From NCBI RefSeq assembly GCF_018642165.1, contig NZ_JAHHZM010000020.1:29714-93713 (forward strand): a stretch of 64,000 nt of DNA, given 5' to 3'. The notes beneath the pieces are model-generated. The model ran no database searches. It saw only the letters and a list, made by a program, of their open reading frames with translations, and was not told where the DNA came from. The translations under genes and the position numbers were made by a program. Source of the stretch: Echinicola shivajiensis. GTDB taxonomy: Bacteria > Bacteroidota > Bacteroidia > Cytophagales > Cyclobacteriaceae. This document shows, in pieces, positions 53,759-61,773 of the stretch (its first letter is position 1; every line of letters starts with the position of its first letter).

Positions 53759-55111
53759 TCATTTACTATCATATTCCTCATGTTTGTCTTCAACTAACTC
53801 TTCCTTCTCTTTAGGTTTTACATAACGTGGCCTAATCAACAATCTCAAAGAAGGGTCAAATGAAAGATAATTCCATGCCCAATCCAAGAAAATAAATATT
53901 CTGTTTTTCACCCCAACAATCGCCATTAAGTGAACGAAAAGCCAGGTGATCCAAGCGAAGAAACCTTGGAATTTCATAAATGGCAAATCCACTACGGCCA
54001 AACTCCTACCGACAGTGGCCATAGAACCAAGATCTTTGTATTTAAATTTCTTTAATGGACGATTATCGGCCATTGCTTTTAAATTATTGGCCAAATTATC
54101 TGCTTGCTGTATGGCAACCTGCGCTACTTGAGGGTGCCCCCTTGGGTATTCTTCATCTGTTTGGATACACAAGTCCCCAATTACATAAACACCGTCGGCA
54201 TCAACAAGCGCATTATACTCATTGACTTTCAAGCGGCCATTAGGAATCATTTGATCTTCCCTAAGTCCTTTTATATGGTTAGGCTTTACACCTGCTGCCC
54301 AAAGTAAAGTTCGTGTCTCCAGGCTTTCATGGTCTTTGATTTTAATGGTAAGACCATCATAATCTTCCACTACCGCATTGACCATGATCTCCACGCCCAG
54401 TTTATCCAGATACACTACAGCTTTATCGCTCGCCTCGCTTGACATCCCTGCAAGTAGTTTAGGTCCTGCCTCGGCAAGTACTACTCTCATATTCTGGAAA
54501 TTCAACTCTGGATAATCCTTGGGGAATACGTTATTCCTCAATTCTGCGATGGCTCCTGCTAGTTCCACCCCTGTTGGTCCACCTCCCACGATGACCACAT
54601 TCATCATGGATTTTCTCTTCTCCACATCAGCTACATTTATGGCCCTCTCATAGTTGGAGATAATACGGTTCCTGATGTAAAGCGCTTCAGATACTGTTTT
54701 CATTGGGGTACTGTGCTCCATGATATTCTTCATACCAAAATAATTCGTATCCGCTCCCATGGCCAAAACCAAATAGTCAAAATCGATATAGCCTACATTG
54801 GTAAATAATCTTTTATTATCTTGATCCACTTCCAAAGCCTCTGCCATCCTGAAAGTGATATTGGGCGTGTGATGAAATATCTTTCTCAGAGGAAAAGAAA
54901 TAGCACTGGGCTCTAATGCTGCTGTAGCTACTTGATAAAATAAAGGCTGAAACTGATGATAATTATTCTTGTCCAGAAGGATCACCTGATATTCAGAATT
55001 GACCATCTTTCTGGCCAATTTAAGACCAGCAAAACCTCCTCCTAAAATAACCAATTTAGGTCGGTTGGATACAGGGAGATTTGGAATGGGGTAATTTATA
55101 GTTTCTGGCAT
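53759..55111 (-). CDS. ndh: Type II NADH dehydrogenase (NDH-2)
   Basis: 450 residues from ATG 55111. The open frame reaches 55183, but a TATATTTG element at 55168-55175 puts transcription start near 55163, so the later ATG is preferred. FAD fold: PKLVILGGGFAGLKLARKM, and the C-terminal GVYVIGDLC. NAD fold: VVIVGGGPTGVELAGAIAEL. A C-terminal amphipathic/hydrophobic segment (FFAWITWLFVHLMAIVGVKNRIFIFLDWAWNYL) is the membrane anchor. It oxidises NADH and feeds quinone without pumping protons. Confidence 0.93.
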   Translation of the reverse strand: MPETINYPIPNLPVSNRPKLVILGGGFAGLKLARKMVNSEYQVILLDKNNYHQFQPLFYQVATAALEPSAISFPLRKIFHHTPNITFRMAEALEVDQDNKRLFTNVGYIDFDYLVLAMGADTNYFGMKNIMEHSTPMKTVSEALYIRNRIISNYERAINVADVEKRKSMMNVVIVGGGPTGVELAGAIAELRNNVFPKDYPELNFQNMRVVLAEAGPKLLAGMSSEASDKAVVYLDKLGVEIMVNAVVEDYDGLTIKIKDHESLETRTLLWAAGVKPNHIKGLREDQMIPNGRLKVNEYNALVDADGVYVIGDLCIQTDEEYPRGHPQVAQVAIQQADNLANNLKAMADNRPLKKFKYKDLGSMATVGRSLAVVDLPFMKFQGFFAWITWLFVHLMAIVGVKNRIFIFLDWAWNYLSFDPSLRLLIRPRYVKPKEKEELVEDKHEEYDSK

Positions 55112-55167
55112 AGCTGCTAGGGTTAAGTCTATTATTTGTTGAAGCAAGTCCGTTAAAATTGCCATAA

Positions 55168-55175
55168 CAAATATA
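55168..55175 (-). promoter_or_regulatory. Candidate -7 element (TATATTTG) for ndh
   Basis: Exact TAnnTTTG on the minus strand, inside the open N-terminal extension of the ndh frame, which excludes the first ATG and favours ATG 55111. The -33 box is not clear. Confidence 0.4.
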
Positions 55176-55267
55176 AAAAGCATAAACTTGAAAAGTACTT
55201 GTTTAGCCAGTTATGATGAGCCAATTCAAAAGATTTATTATTTTTACAATCCTGAAATTAAAATCAT

Positions 55268-55975
55268 ATGGGAAGAGCATTCGAATTTAGAAAAGAAAGA
55301 AAGTTCAAGCGTTGGAGTAAAATGTCCAAGGTATTTACCCGCTTGGGCAAGGAGATCGTTATAGCTGTAAAAGCTGGGGGACCAGATCCTGACAATAACC
55401 CTAAGCTAAGGACGGTCATGCAGAACGCCAAGGGTGCTGCCATGCCAAAAGACCGTATCGAATCGGCCATAAAAAGAGCGAGCAATAAAGACCAGAGCAA
55501 CTATGAAGAAGTAGTATATGAAGGCTTTGCGCCTCATGGAGTGGCTATTTTATTGGAAACCTCCACAGATAATATTAACCGGACTGTAGCTAATGTAAGA
55601 CACTATTTTTCTAAAGGTGGTGGCTCACTGGGGACTTCAGGATCTGTTAGTTTTATGTTTGATCACAAAGCAGTATTTAGGTTTCCTAAAGATGAACATG
55701 ATCTTGAGGAGCTTGAGCTTGAATTGATTGATTTCGGCCTAGAGGATATAGATGAAAATGAAGGTGAAATCTTTATTTATACCGCTTTTGAGGAATTTGG
55801 CAATATGCAAAAAGCCTTAGAAGATAGAAATATTGAAGTTACCAGTGCAGAATTCCAACGCTTCCCAACCACTACCGTGGACCTTACAGAAGAGCAGGAA
55901 GAAGAGGTCAATAAAATGATTGAAAGAATGGAAGAAGACGATGATGTCAACCATGTCTATCATAATATCTCGTAA
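55268..55975 (+). CDS. yebC: YebC/PmpR family regulatory protein
   Basis: 235 residues. The start MGRAFEFRKERKFKRWSKMSKVFTRLGKEI, then GGPDPDNNPKLRTVMQNAKGAAMPKDRIESAIKRA and YEGFAPHGVAILLETSTDN match the family. YebC proteins bind DNA as regulators, and recent work also gives one subclass a role at stalled ribosomes. It is followed by a terminator. Confidence 0.95.
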   Translation: MGRAFEFRKERKFKRWSKMSKVFTRLGKEIVIAVKAGGPDPDNNPKLRTVMQNAKGAAMPKDRIESAIKRASNKDQSNYEEVVYEGFAPHGVAILLETSTDNINRTVANVRHYFSKGGGSLGTSGSVSFMFDHKAVFRFPKDEHDLEELELELIDFGLEDIDENEGEIFIYTAFEEFGNMQKALEDRNIEVTSAEFQRFPTTTVDLTEEQEEEVNKMIERMEEDDDVNHVYHNIS

Positions 55976-55995
55976 TTAACAAAACAATCCCAATT

Positions 55996-56025
55996 GCCTT
56001 TGGTATAGAACCAAAGGCTTTTTTT
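55996..56025 (+). terminator. Rho-independent terminator after yebC
   Basis: A 9-bp stem (GCCTTTGGT with ACCAAAGGC), a 5-base loop and seven T. It lies 20 bases past the yebC stop. Confidence 0.85.
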
Positions 56026-56046
56026 ATTTTTAACAAAAGCTATTTA

Positions 56047-56619
56047 ATGGCATTTCCTAAAAGAAAAAACATTCAAAAGCGTGACCGCCAGCAATTGGTC
56101 GTGGTAGGTAGTACTAATCCTGTAAAGGTAAGCTGTACTGAAAGTGGCTTTGCCCAAGCTTTTGAACAATCCTATTTTGTGGTTCAAGGCCTTAATGTCC
56201 ATTCAGAAGTAAGTGAGCAGCCTTTTGGGGATGAGGAAACCTATACAGGAGCCTATAATAGGGCGAAAAATGCAAAAAGCGCATTTCCGGAGGCGGACTA
56301 TTGGGTAGGCATCGAAGGAGGGGTAGCGAAGATGGGCAATGACCTGGAGGCTTTTGCCTGGGTGGTTATTTTGGACAGAAATGGTAAAGAAGGCAAATCC
56401 AGAACAGCCACTTTTTTCTTGCCTGAAGCCATCAGTAAATTAGTAAATGATGGAATGGAGCTTGGAGCTGCCGATGATCAGGTTTTCCAAAGAGAGAATT
56501 CCAAACAAGGAAATGGCGCTGTAGGAATTTTAACCAATGGAACCATCAATAGAAAAGAATATTATTACCAAGCAGTCGTTTTAGCTTTGATCCCCTTCAT
56601 CAAAGAGGAGTTATTTTAA
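56047..56619 (+). CDS. yjjX: Inosine/xanthosine triphosphatase
   Basis: 190 residues with the DUF84/YjjX signature: VVGSTNPVKVSC near the start, EQPFGDEETYTGAYNRAKNAK, WVGIEGGVAKMGNDLEAFAWVVI and NGAVGILTNGTINRKEYYYQAVVLALIPF. It hydrolyses ITP and XTP to keep the nucleotide pool clean. It begins soon after the yebC terminator. Confidence 0.93.
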   Translation: MAFPKRKNIQKRDRQQLVVVGSTNPVKVSCTESGFAQAFEQSYFVVQGLNVHSEVSEQPFGDEETYTGAYNRAKNAKSAFPEADYWVGIEGGVAKMGNDLEAFAWVVILDRNGKEGKSRTATFFLPEAISKLVNDGMELGAADDQVFQRENSKQGNGAVGILTNGTINRKEYYYQAVVLALIPFIKEELF

Positions 56620-56648
56620 GCACATCTATGACTCATAGATTTTATCAA

Positions 56649-56680
56649 TTGGTTAAATAATTTAATTGATATTACTTTTG
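56649..56680 (+). promoter_or_regulatory. Promoter for the thioredoxin-like operon (TTG-N21-TACTTTTG)
   Basis: TTG at 56649-56651 and an exact TACTTTTG at 56673-56680 are spaced by 21 bases, matching the Bacteroidota TTTG/TAnnTTTG arrangement. Predicted leader is about 30 bases. Confidence 0.5.
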
Positions 56681-56715
56681 TTTCATCAATAAGCAACTGA
56701 TAAACGAACAAGAAT

Positions 56716-57030
56716 ATGTTACAGGAATTAGAACAAGACAACCTACAGGAAGTAATTTCAGAAAACGATAAAGTGATTGTACAATATGGTGCAACATGGT
56801 GTGGCAACTGTCGTATCATGAAGCCAAAAATGAAACGACTTTCTGGCAACTATGAAGACATCACCTTTTTGTATGTAGATGCAGAAAAGCTTCCTGAATC
56901 AAGAAAACTGGCTGAAGTAACCAACCTACCAACTTTTGCCACTTTCAAGGGAGGAAAACTGGTTAACCAAACTCAAACAAATAAAGAAGACAACCTTAAA
57001 GCTTTGATAGATGAGATTGCCAATAATTAA
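56716..57030 (+). CDS. Thioredoxin-like protein with CGNC active site
   Basis: 104 residues, cytosolic (no signal). The active site is GATWCGNCRIMKPKMKRL, CGNC rather than CGPC, with cis-Pro in TNLPTFATFKGG. It probably reduces or exchanges disulfides. Its 3' end overlaps the following gene by 20 bases. Confidence 0.92.
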   Translation: MLQELEQDNLQEVISENDKVIVQYGATWCGNCRIMKPKMKRLSGNYEDITFLYVDAEKLPESRKLAEVTNLPTFATFKGGKLVNQTQTNKEDNLKALIDEIANN

Positions 57031-57268
57031 GCATGTGCTCGGTTTTATCGAGGAAAACGATGAAGACTGGGTAAATGAAACCATAGAACTTTTAGAGTCA
57101 ATGACCGAAATTTCTTCGCTTAAGGACGAAGAATTGGAAGTTATGGGCGAATTACTTTCCAACCTCTATGGGTCCTTAGAAGTAAATACCATGATCAAGG
57201 ATGGCATGGATAAAAAAGAAGCCATGAATGCTTTTATGAAGCGAGTAATGGGTTCTATAGACAAATAA
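57011..57268 (+). CDS. Small helical DUF6952-like protein
   Basis: 85 residues, all alpha, acidic (ENDEDWVNETIELLESMTEISSLKDEELEVMGELLSN), with a positively charged last helix. It is always seen next to the thioredoxin gene in relatives, as I recall, which suggests a partner role. The start overlaps the thioredoxin gene by 20 bases. Function unknown. Confidence 0.78.
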   Translation: MRLPIIKHVLGFIEENDEDWVNETIELLESMTEISSLKDEELEVMGELLSNLYGSLEVNTMIKDGMDKKEAMNAFMKRVMGSIDK

Positions 57269-57304
57269 AAAAAATCCCCGGTAGAAATACCGGGGATTTT
57301 TTTA
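57267..57304. terminator. Bidirectional terminator between the thioredoxin operon and nitroreductase
   Basis: A 13-bp perfect stem (AAAATCCCCGGTA and complement) with a GAAA loop, flanked by A and T runs. It starts in the stop of the DUF6952-like gene and touches the nitroreductase stop. Confidence 0.9.
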
Positions 57305-57907
57305 TTTCACCCATTTTACTTTTTCAGCAATAGGCTTTCGCTTTCCTTCAGGCCAGATATCCAACTTAGGCTTGGCCACATAGAAAAACCCCATCAGCTT
57401 GTCTTCCTCTCCTAATCCAAAATACGCTTTGGCTTCAGGATAAAAAGTAACTCCTCCTGTACCCCAATAAGCCGCCAATCCATGGGCACTAGCCGTCAAG
57501 TACATATTCTGAACAGCCATGGAAACTGAAGCTATTTCTTCTATCTCAGGAAGATTGGCTTTCAGATCTCGCTTCATTACTATGGCTATAACATGAGAAC
57601 ATTTCAACGGGTTTTCTTGAAGCTTTTGATAAACCGGCTCTTTAAAATTCCCATTTCTTTCTGCTCTTTCCTTATAACATTCAGATTGGAAATCGGCCAG
57701 TTCTTTAAGCCCCTCTCCTGAGAATACTGTAAATTCCCAAGGCTCAGTCAATTTATGCGTAGGTGCCCAGTTGGCATTTTCCAGCATTTCTTCAATGATA
57801 CTGTCCTCTACAGGGTCATTTTCCTTAAACTGTGCCACAAACATGGAGCGACGGTTTCTAATGATCTTATTTACCTCTTCTATATTAAATACTGGTTTTT
57901 CCATCAT
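57302..57907 (-). CDS. Nitroreductase family protein
   Basis: 201 residues with the FMN-binding NRRSMFVAQF near the start, ANWAPTHKLTEPWEFTVF and the MAVQNMYLTASAHGLAAYWGTGG dimer/FMN helix. Two tandem ATGs leave the start uncertain by one codon. Such enzymes reduce nitro compounds or quinones with NAD(P)H. Substrate unknown. Confidence 0.92.
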   Translation of the reverse strand: MMEKPVFNIEEVNKIIRNRRSMFVAQFKENDPVEDSIIEEMLENANWAPTHKLTEPWEFTVFSGEGLKELADFQSECYKERAERNGNFKEPVYQKLQENPLKCSHVIAIVMKRDLKANLPEIEEIASVSMAVQNMYLTASAHGLAAYWGTGGVTFYPEAKAYFGLGEEDKLMGFFYVAKPKLDIWPEGKRKPIAEKVKWVK

Positions 57908-57939
57908 AGGTAATCTTACTGTTTTAATTATTCAGGTTG

Positions 57940-57947
57940 CAAAGGTA
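57940..57947 (-). promoter_or_regulatory. Candidate -7 element (TACCTTTG) for the nitroreductase gene
   Basis: Exact TAnnTTTG on the minus strand, 33 bases before the ATG. No TTTG at -33 seen. Confidence 0.4.
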
Positions 57948-58192
57948 GCAAAGCCTTTGAAAAGACTGATCATGCTCTCTATTGTGACTTAATATTTATC
58001 AATTAAATAATCGTTAAATAGGTTCAAAAAATTTGAAGCAAAATAGATTCATATTAATATTAGTCTTCATTTTTTAGCAAAAACCAGATATATGTCCAAA
58101 ACGACGCAAAGATGTCACCAATTAGACGCAATTACGACACTATCATTCTCCTCTATGCATCACTAGTTTTGAGGTAAACAAATCGTAAAATC

Positions 58193-58807
58193 ATGGCAAA
58201 AGAAACCATCGCACAAAAAGTAAGAACACTAAGAACCTCCAAAGGAATATCCCAAGAGTTACTAGCAGATGAAGCCGGGCTTAGTTTAAGAACCATTCAA
58301 CGAATAGAAAATGGGGACTCCAAACCCAGTGGCGCTACCTGTGCCAAACTTGCCGAAGCGCTAAAAGTAGATCCCCAAGTATTATTGGACAGCGATCATT
58401 CAAAGGACATCGCTTATCTAAAAAAACTAAGCCTGTCTGCTCTCTCATTTATTTTATTCCCTCTGTTGGGAATTTTAGTCCCAGCCATCCTTTGGGTGCT
58501 TAAGAAAGACGAAATAAAAAACATCAATGAGGAGTCCAAAAACTTGATCAATTTTCAGATCACTTGGGTGCTACTACTATTCCTTATTCCATTTATTCTG
58601 ATCCCAATATTAGGGATGCTCCTCAGTATTCTAGTTTCATTCGTTTTTAAAGAGGCAATCTCTTTCAATATTGGTTACTATGGAGTTAGAGTTATTTGGG
58701 TTCTGATGTATATCACCAATGCTACTTTTATTATCATCAATACTTTCAGGATCCATGACCAAAAAGACACCAAGTATTATCCAAAGATCAGGTTTATACG
58801 AGCTTGA
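58193..58807 (+). CDS. HTH (XRE) regulator fused to DUF4870-like membrane domain
   Basis: 204 residues. The N-terminal HTH_3 domain (KVRTLRTSKGISQELLADEAGLSLRTIQRIENGDSKPS) is followed by a hydrophobic domain of four helices (ALSFILFPLLGILVPAILWVL, then INFQITWVLLLFLIPFILIP) with the NFQ motif of DUF4870. A membrane-tethered transcription regulator is implied. Its target and signal are not visible. A TAAACAA sequence lies about 20 bases upstream of the ATG, but only one copy. Confidence 0.88.
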   Translation: MAKETIAQKVRTLRTSKGISQELLADEAGLSLRTIQRIENGDSKPSGATCAKLAEALKVDPQVLLDSDHSKDIAYLKKLSLSALSFILFPLLGILVPAILWVLKKDEIKNINEESKNLINFQITWVLLLFLIPFILIPILGMLLSILVSFVFKEAISFNIGYYGVRVIWVLMYITNATFIIINTFRIHDQKDTKYYPKIRFIRA

Positions 58808-58955
58808 TCTTATCCTATTTTATTTATCTAATGCCTCTTATTTTATGACTATTTTAATTTTTTTTCGTACCCAAATACAAACGAAATATTTGTACGCAAA
58901 TTAACCATTTGGACTTTGGAACATTCGTTTTTGGGACAATTGATGGGGGTGTTAA

Positions 58956-59003
58956 AAAAATGAGTTAGCTCACGAAGTGGACGAGCGAGATCCACTCATT
59001 TTT
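58956..59003. repeat. Composite inverted repeat with two overlapping stem options
   Basis: AAAAATGAGT (58956-58965) pairs with ACTCATTTTT (58994-59003). An inner AGTGGA (58976-58981) pairs with TCCACT (58991-58996). The two stems share bases, so they are mutually exclusive. The T-run end could make it a terminator for the HTH gene, but it is 150 bases away. Confidence 0.5.
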
Positions 59004-59121
59004 AGCCTACAACAAATGGCAGAAAATCAAATTGAGCCAAACGTATTATAATCGGAAACGAAATTTACTCAATTTGAATATCTTGCCCGCCCGTGGTGGG
59101 AGGTTCCTTGGCCTAGATTCA

Positions 59122-59137
59122 TGCCTGCCGGCAGGCA
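59122..59137. repeat. GC-rich palindromic element TGCCTGCCGGCAGGCA
   Basis: A perfect 16-bp palindrome in a GC-rich patch. This CTGCCGGCAG core is a common dispersed repeat in Bacteroidota genomes and gives spurious ORFs containing CLPAGR, as seen here. No other copy was noticed in this window. Confidence 0.5.
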
Positions 59138-59232
59138 GGTTTGGCTCTTTTCATCAATGGAAAAGAACAGAAAACAATAAGATCCTTACAATGTTCGGCT
59201 CCCCACAACGATGCGGACGCACATAATTTACT

Positions 59233-61491
59233 TTAATAATTCACTTTTAACTTAATTCCCCCATAAAAATTCAATGGGGCAGCAGGCTGATAATAGCGTC
59301 CACCAAAGGCATTTAGATCATTGCCCAGACTATATTGCTCATCCAGTATATTCTCAGCTCCAAAATACAGCTCCAAATCAAACAATGCCCCCAAACTCTG
59401 CCTCCAGCCCATTCTGGCACCCAATAAATTGTAAGCATCCTGAAAAACAGTATTGGCATCATCCAGAGGAATTTTATCTACAAACTGATGGGTAATATTA
59501 AGATACAGGCCAGCCCTAGTCTTTAGATTAATTTGATTAACCAAATTATTAGGAGCCACACCAGTCAGTTTATTCCCAGAATAAACCTCACCATCATCCA
59601 CATAGTCCTTAAACCTAAAATGGTAAAAGGAATAGGCATGTATGAGGTTCAATTCTTGTAGCCAAGACAAAGGATTTCTAAAAACTATATAATCCAGTTG
59701 AGCTTCCAGTCCTTTTTGATCTGTGGCACCGGCATTTTGGAAAAGTACCACTCCTTGCTCATTGGTATAAGTGGTAATGGTTTCATCCAACTTAAAATAG
59801 AAGGTACTTATATCAATATCAAATCTATTATCCCAATAACTCGCCCTATAACCTATCTCATAATTCACCCCTTTTTCAGCTTCCAAATCCAGATTGATGG
59901 TACCTTCATTTGTCCTCACCTCATCAATCGTCGGTGGCGAAAACCCAGAGCTGATGCTGCCAAAAACCGAAGAATAATCATTCAGCTTTCCAGAAAGAGC
60001 CAGTCTAGGGACCCAAACTGGATCAAATGTCCTTTCCACAGCATAGGGCTCTCCTGTAGATGCATCAATGGTCCTATTGATATCAAACTTTGAGAAATTC
60101 TCACTTAAGCCCAGGGTCATTCGAACAGCCTCAGTCCAATTTATTTCCAACTGCTGAAACAAAAATGCTTGGGTTGTGATCAAATCGTCACTAAATCTAA
60201 TGGTATCTGCTTGTCCCCCACGATTCCCAAAGTTTTGCGCACTGGTATTGGAAAATTGATATTCCCCACCAAAAATGACTTTTACCGGAAAACTAGCCCA
60301 TTGATCGTTCAAGCTAAATTTTGTCCTTCCTCCATAACCATACTGAGTTTCTTTTTTATAATCCAAATTAAAAGGGTTTTCAAAATCCGTTGTTTGGATA
60401 TATGCAGAAGTGTGATTATTCCACTGATCATTAAAATCATAATCATGGACAAAAGTCCCATACAAGGTTTTTTGGGAAATAGAGGCATTTTGGGCTGCAG
60501 AACCAGGCCTAGCTTGTTGTGGGTTTTCTGCTACTTGATCAGCATTTAAGCCACCGGGAATCTGATAGAAAAGATCTGAGTAAAGTAGCTGTGTAGAAAC
60601 TGATTGCTTTTCAGAGGGAAAAAAATTGGCTCCCAGCTGTAGGACCTTCCTGTCAAAGGCACTGTGATCCCTATAACCATCTGACTTTTGTTGGACGAAA
60701 TTAGCATGTATATTGGCCTTTTCCATCTTTTGCTGCACTGCTAAGCTATATTTGACCAAGCCATATTCTCCCAATCCCAAGTTCATTTGGAGATTGTTTT
60801 CATCGATGGGCTTAGAATTGAAACTAATGACACCACCGTTTCCAGCTCCATAGATACTCCCTGCTGGTCCTTTTATGATTTCTGCACCCTGCACATTATT
60901 CAAATCCAATAAATTAAGTGCAGTTGTTCCATCCGGAGATGTAAAGGGAATGCCATTCCAATAAACCTTAACATTTCTAACACCAAAAGGTGCCCTTAAG
61001 GAACTGCCCCTGATAGAAACCCGATAGCTCCCTGGGGCTCTTTCCTCAAGTCGAATCCCAGATTTTGTATTAAAGACAGATACCAAAGAGGTCTCGTTAA
61101 AACGATAAAATTCCTGTTCACCTATTTGGCTTACTGCGGCGGATTGTTCTATTAGTGGTCTTGAAGAACCAAAAGTAGAAACCACCACTTCTGATAGGCT
61201 ATTGGTCTTACGCTGCAATAATATCGTTTTGTTTTCATTTGGCTGGATCTTTACCCATAAGCCATCATATGAAATATGTGAAAATGAAACATTCTCAGTT
61301 TTCTGGATGTCTAGCATTACCTGACCTTGCTCATCGGAAATTTCTTTATTCTGAGAATTGATCTTGACCAATACGGCTGGAATAGGTTCCTGATTCTCGG
61401 CATCTAGAATGGTCAAAACAGTTTGTCCCAAAAGTAAATTGGGCAAAAGGCCAACAAAAATGGCAAAAGGTATGGTCAACTTTAATTTCAT
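59233..61491 (-). CDS. TonB-dependent outer-membrane receptor
   Basis: 752 residues from ATG 61491, which starts a signal peptide (KLKLTIPFAIFVGLLPNLLLGQ); the frame extends 15 codons upstream without one. A carboxypeptidase-regulatory-like domain (LTILDAENQEPIPAVLVKI) precedes the plug (FNTKSGIRLEERAPGSYRVSIRGSS, VYWNGIPFTSPDGTTALNL, IKGPAGSIYGAGNGGVISF). The barrel ends with GGRYYQPAAPLNFYGGIKLKVNY, terminal aromatic Tyr. There is no SusD neighbour, so it is more like a siderophore/metal or vitamin receptor. No Fur-box-like site was seen. Confidence 0.9.
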   Translation of the reverse strand: MKLKLTIPFAIFVGLLPNLLLGQTVLTILDAENQEPIPAVLVKINSQNKEISDEQGQVMLDIQKTENVSFSHISYDGLWVKIQPNENKTILLQRKTNSLSEVVVSTFGSSRPLIEQSAAVSQIGEQEFYRFNETSLVSVFNTKSGIRLEERAPGSYRVSIRGSSLRAPFGVRNVKVYWNGIPFTSPDGTTALNLLDLNNVQGAEIIKGPAGSIYGAGNGGVISFNSKPIDENNLQMNLGLGEYGLVKYSLAVQQKMEKANIHANFVQQKSDGYRDHSAFDRKVLQLGANFFPSEKQSVSTQLLYSDLFYQIPGGLNADQVAENPQQARPGSAAQNASISQKTLYGTFVHDYDFNDQWNNHTSAYIQTTDFENPFNLDYKKETQYGYGGRTKFSLNDQWASFPVKVIFGGEYQFSNTSAQNFGNRGGQADTIRFSDDLITTQAFLFQQLEINWTEAVRMTLGLSENFSKFDINRTIDASTGEPYAVERTFDPVWVPRLALSGKLNDYSSVFGSISSGFSPPTIDEVRTNEGTINLDLEAEKGVNYEIGYRASYWDNRFDIDISTFYFKLDETITTYTNEQGVVLFQNAGATDQKGLEAQLDYIVFRNPLSWLQELNLIHAYSFYHFRFKDYVDDGEVYSGNKLTGVAPNNLVNQINLKTRAGLYLNITHQFVDKIPLDDANTVFQDAYNLLGARMGWRQSLGALFDLELYFGAENILDEQYSLGNDLNAFGGRYYQPAAPLNFYGGIKLKVNY

Positions 61492-61773
61492 CTGCCAAAA
61501 ATAAGGATTAATATCCTTTCCGAAAGAAAAAGTCAACGACCTTTATTTTACAAATAACATAAAACCCCAATCATTGAAAATATAATTATTCCTCCAAATT
61601 CTAGGCCTTTCCACCTATAGATTGATTCACATAAGCTCTCCTAAACTTGAAAATACCTTGCTAATACTAATACAATTTTGACACATTTAAAGGACAATGA
61701 AGTATATAAAGTCAAAATTTATAAAATTACCCTCCAATTAATTATATTGAAGCTTCTTTATAAACCATACCCA

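Larger units (their letters stand above)
58808..59232. other. Intergenic region with hairpin and GC-rich palindrome
   Basis: 425 bases. A hairpin lies at 58956-59003 and a GC-rich 16-bp palindrome at 59122-59137 within a GC-rich patch (about 59085-59140), which stands out from the AT-rich surroundings. A plus-strand ORF across it (59032-59226) looks spurious. Confidence 0.6.

Noticed and set aside
58170..58180. TAAACAA upstream of the HTH-DUF4870 gene as another site of the crt operator
   Set aside because: Only a single unpaired copy, which is expected by chance in a genome of this AT content.
59032..59226. 64-codon plus-strand ORF in the spacer before the TonB receptor
   Set aside because: It runs over the GC-rich palindrome and its product contains the SCLPAGR string that typifies translated repeats in this phylum; no start signal or family.
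61678..61773. Extended N terminus of the fucosidase
   Set aside because: It needs a TTG start and hides the lipoprotein signal, which begins cleanly at ATG 61774.
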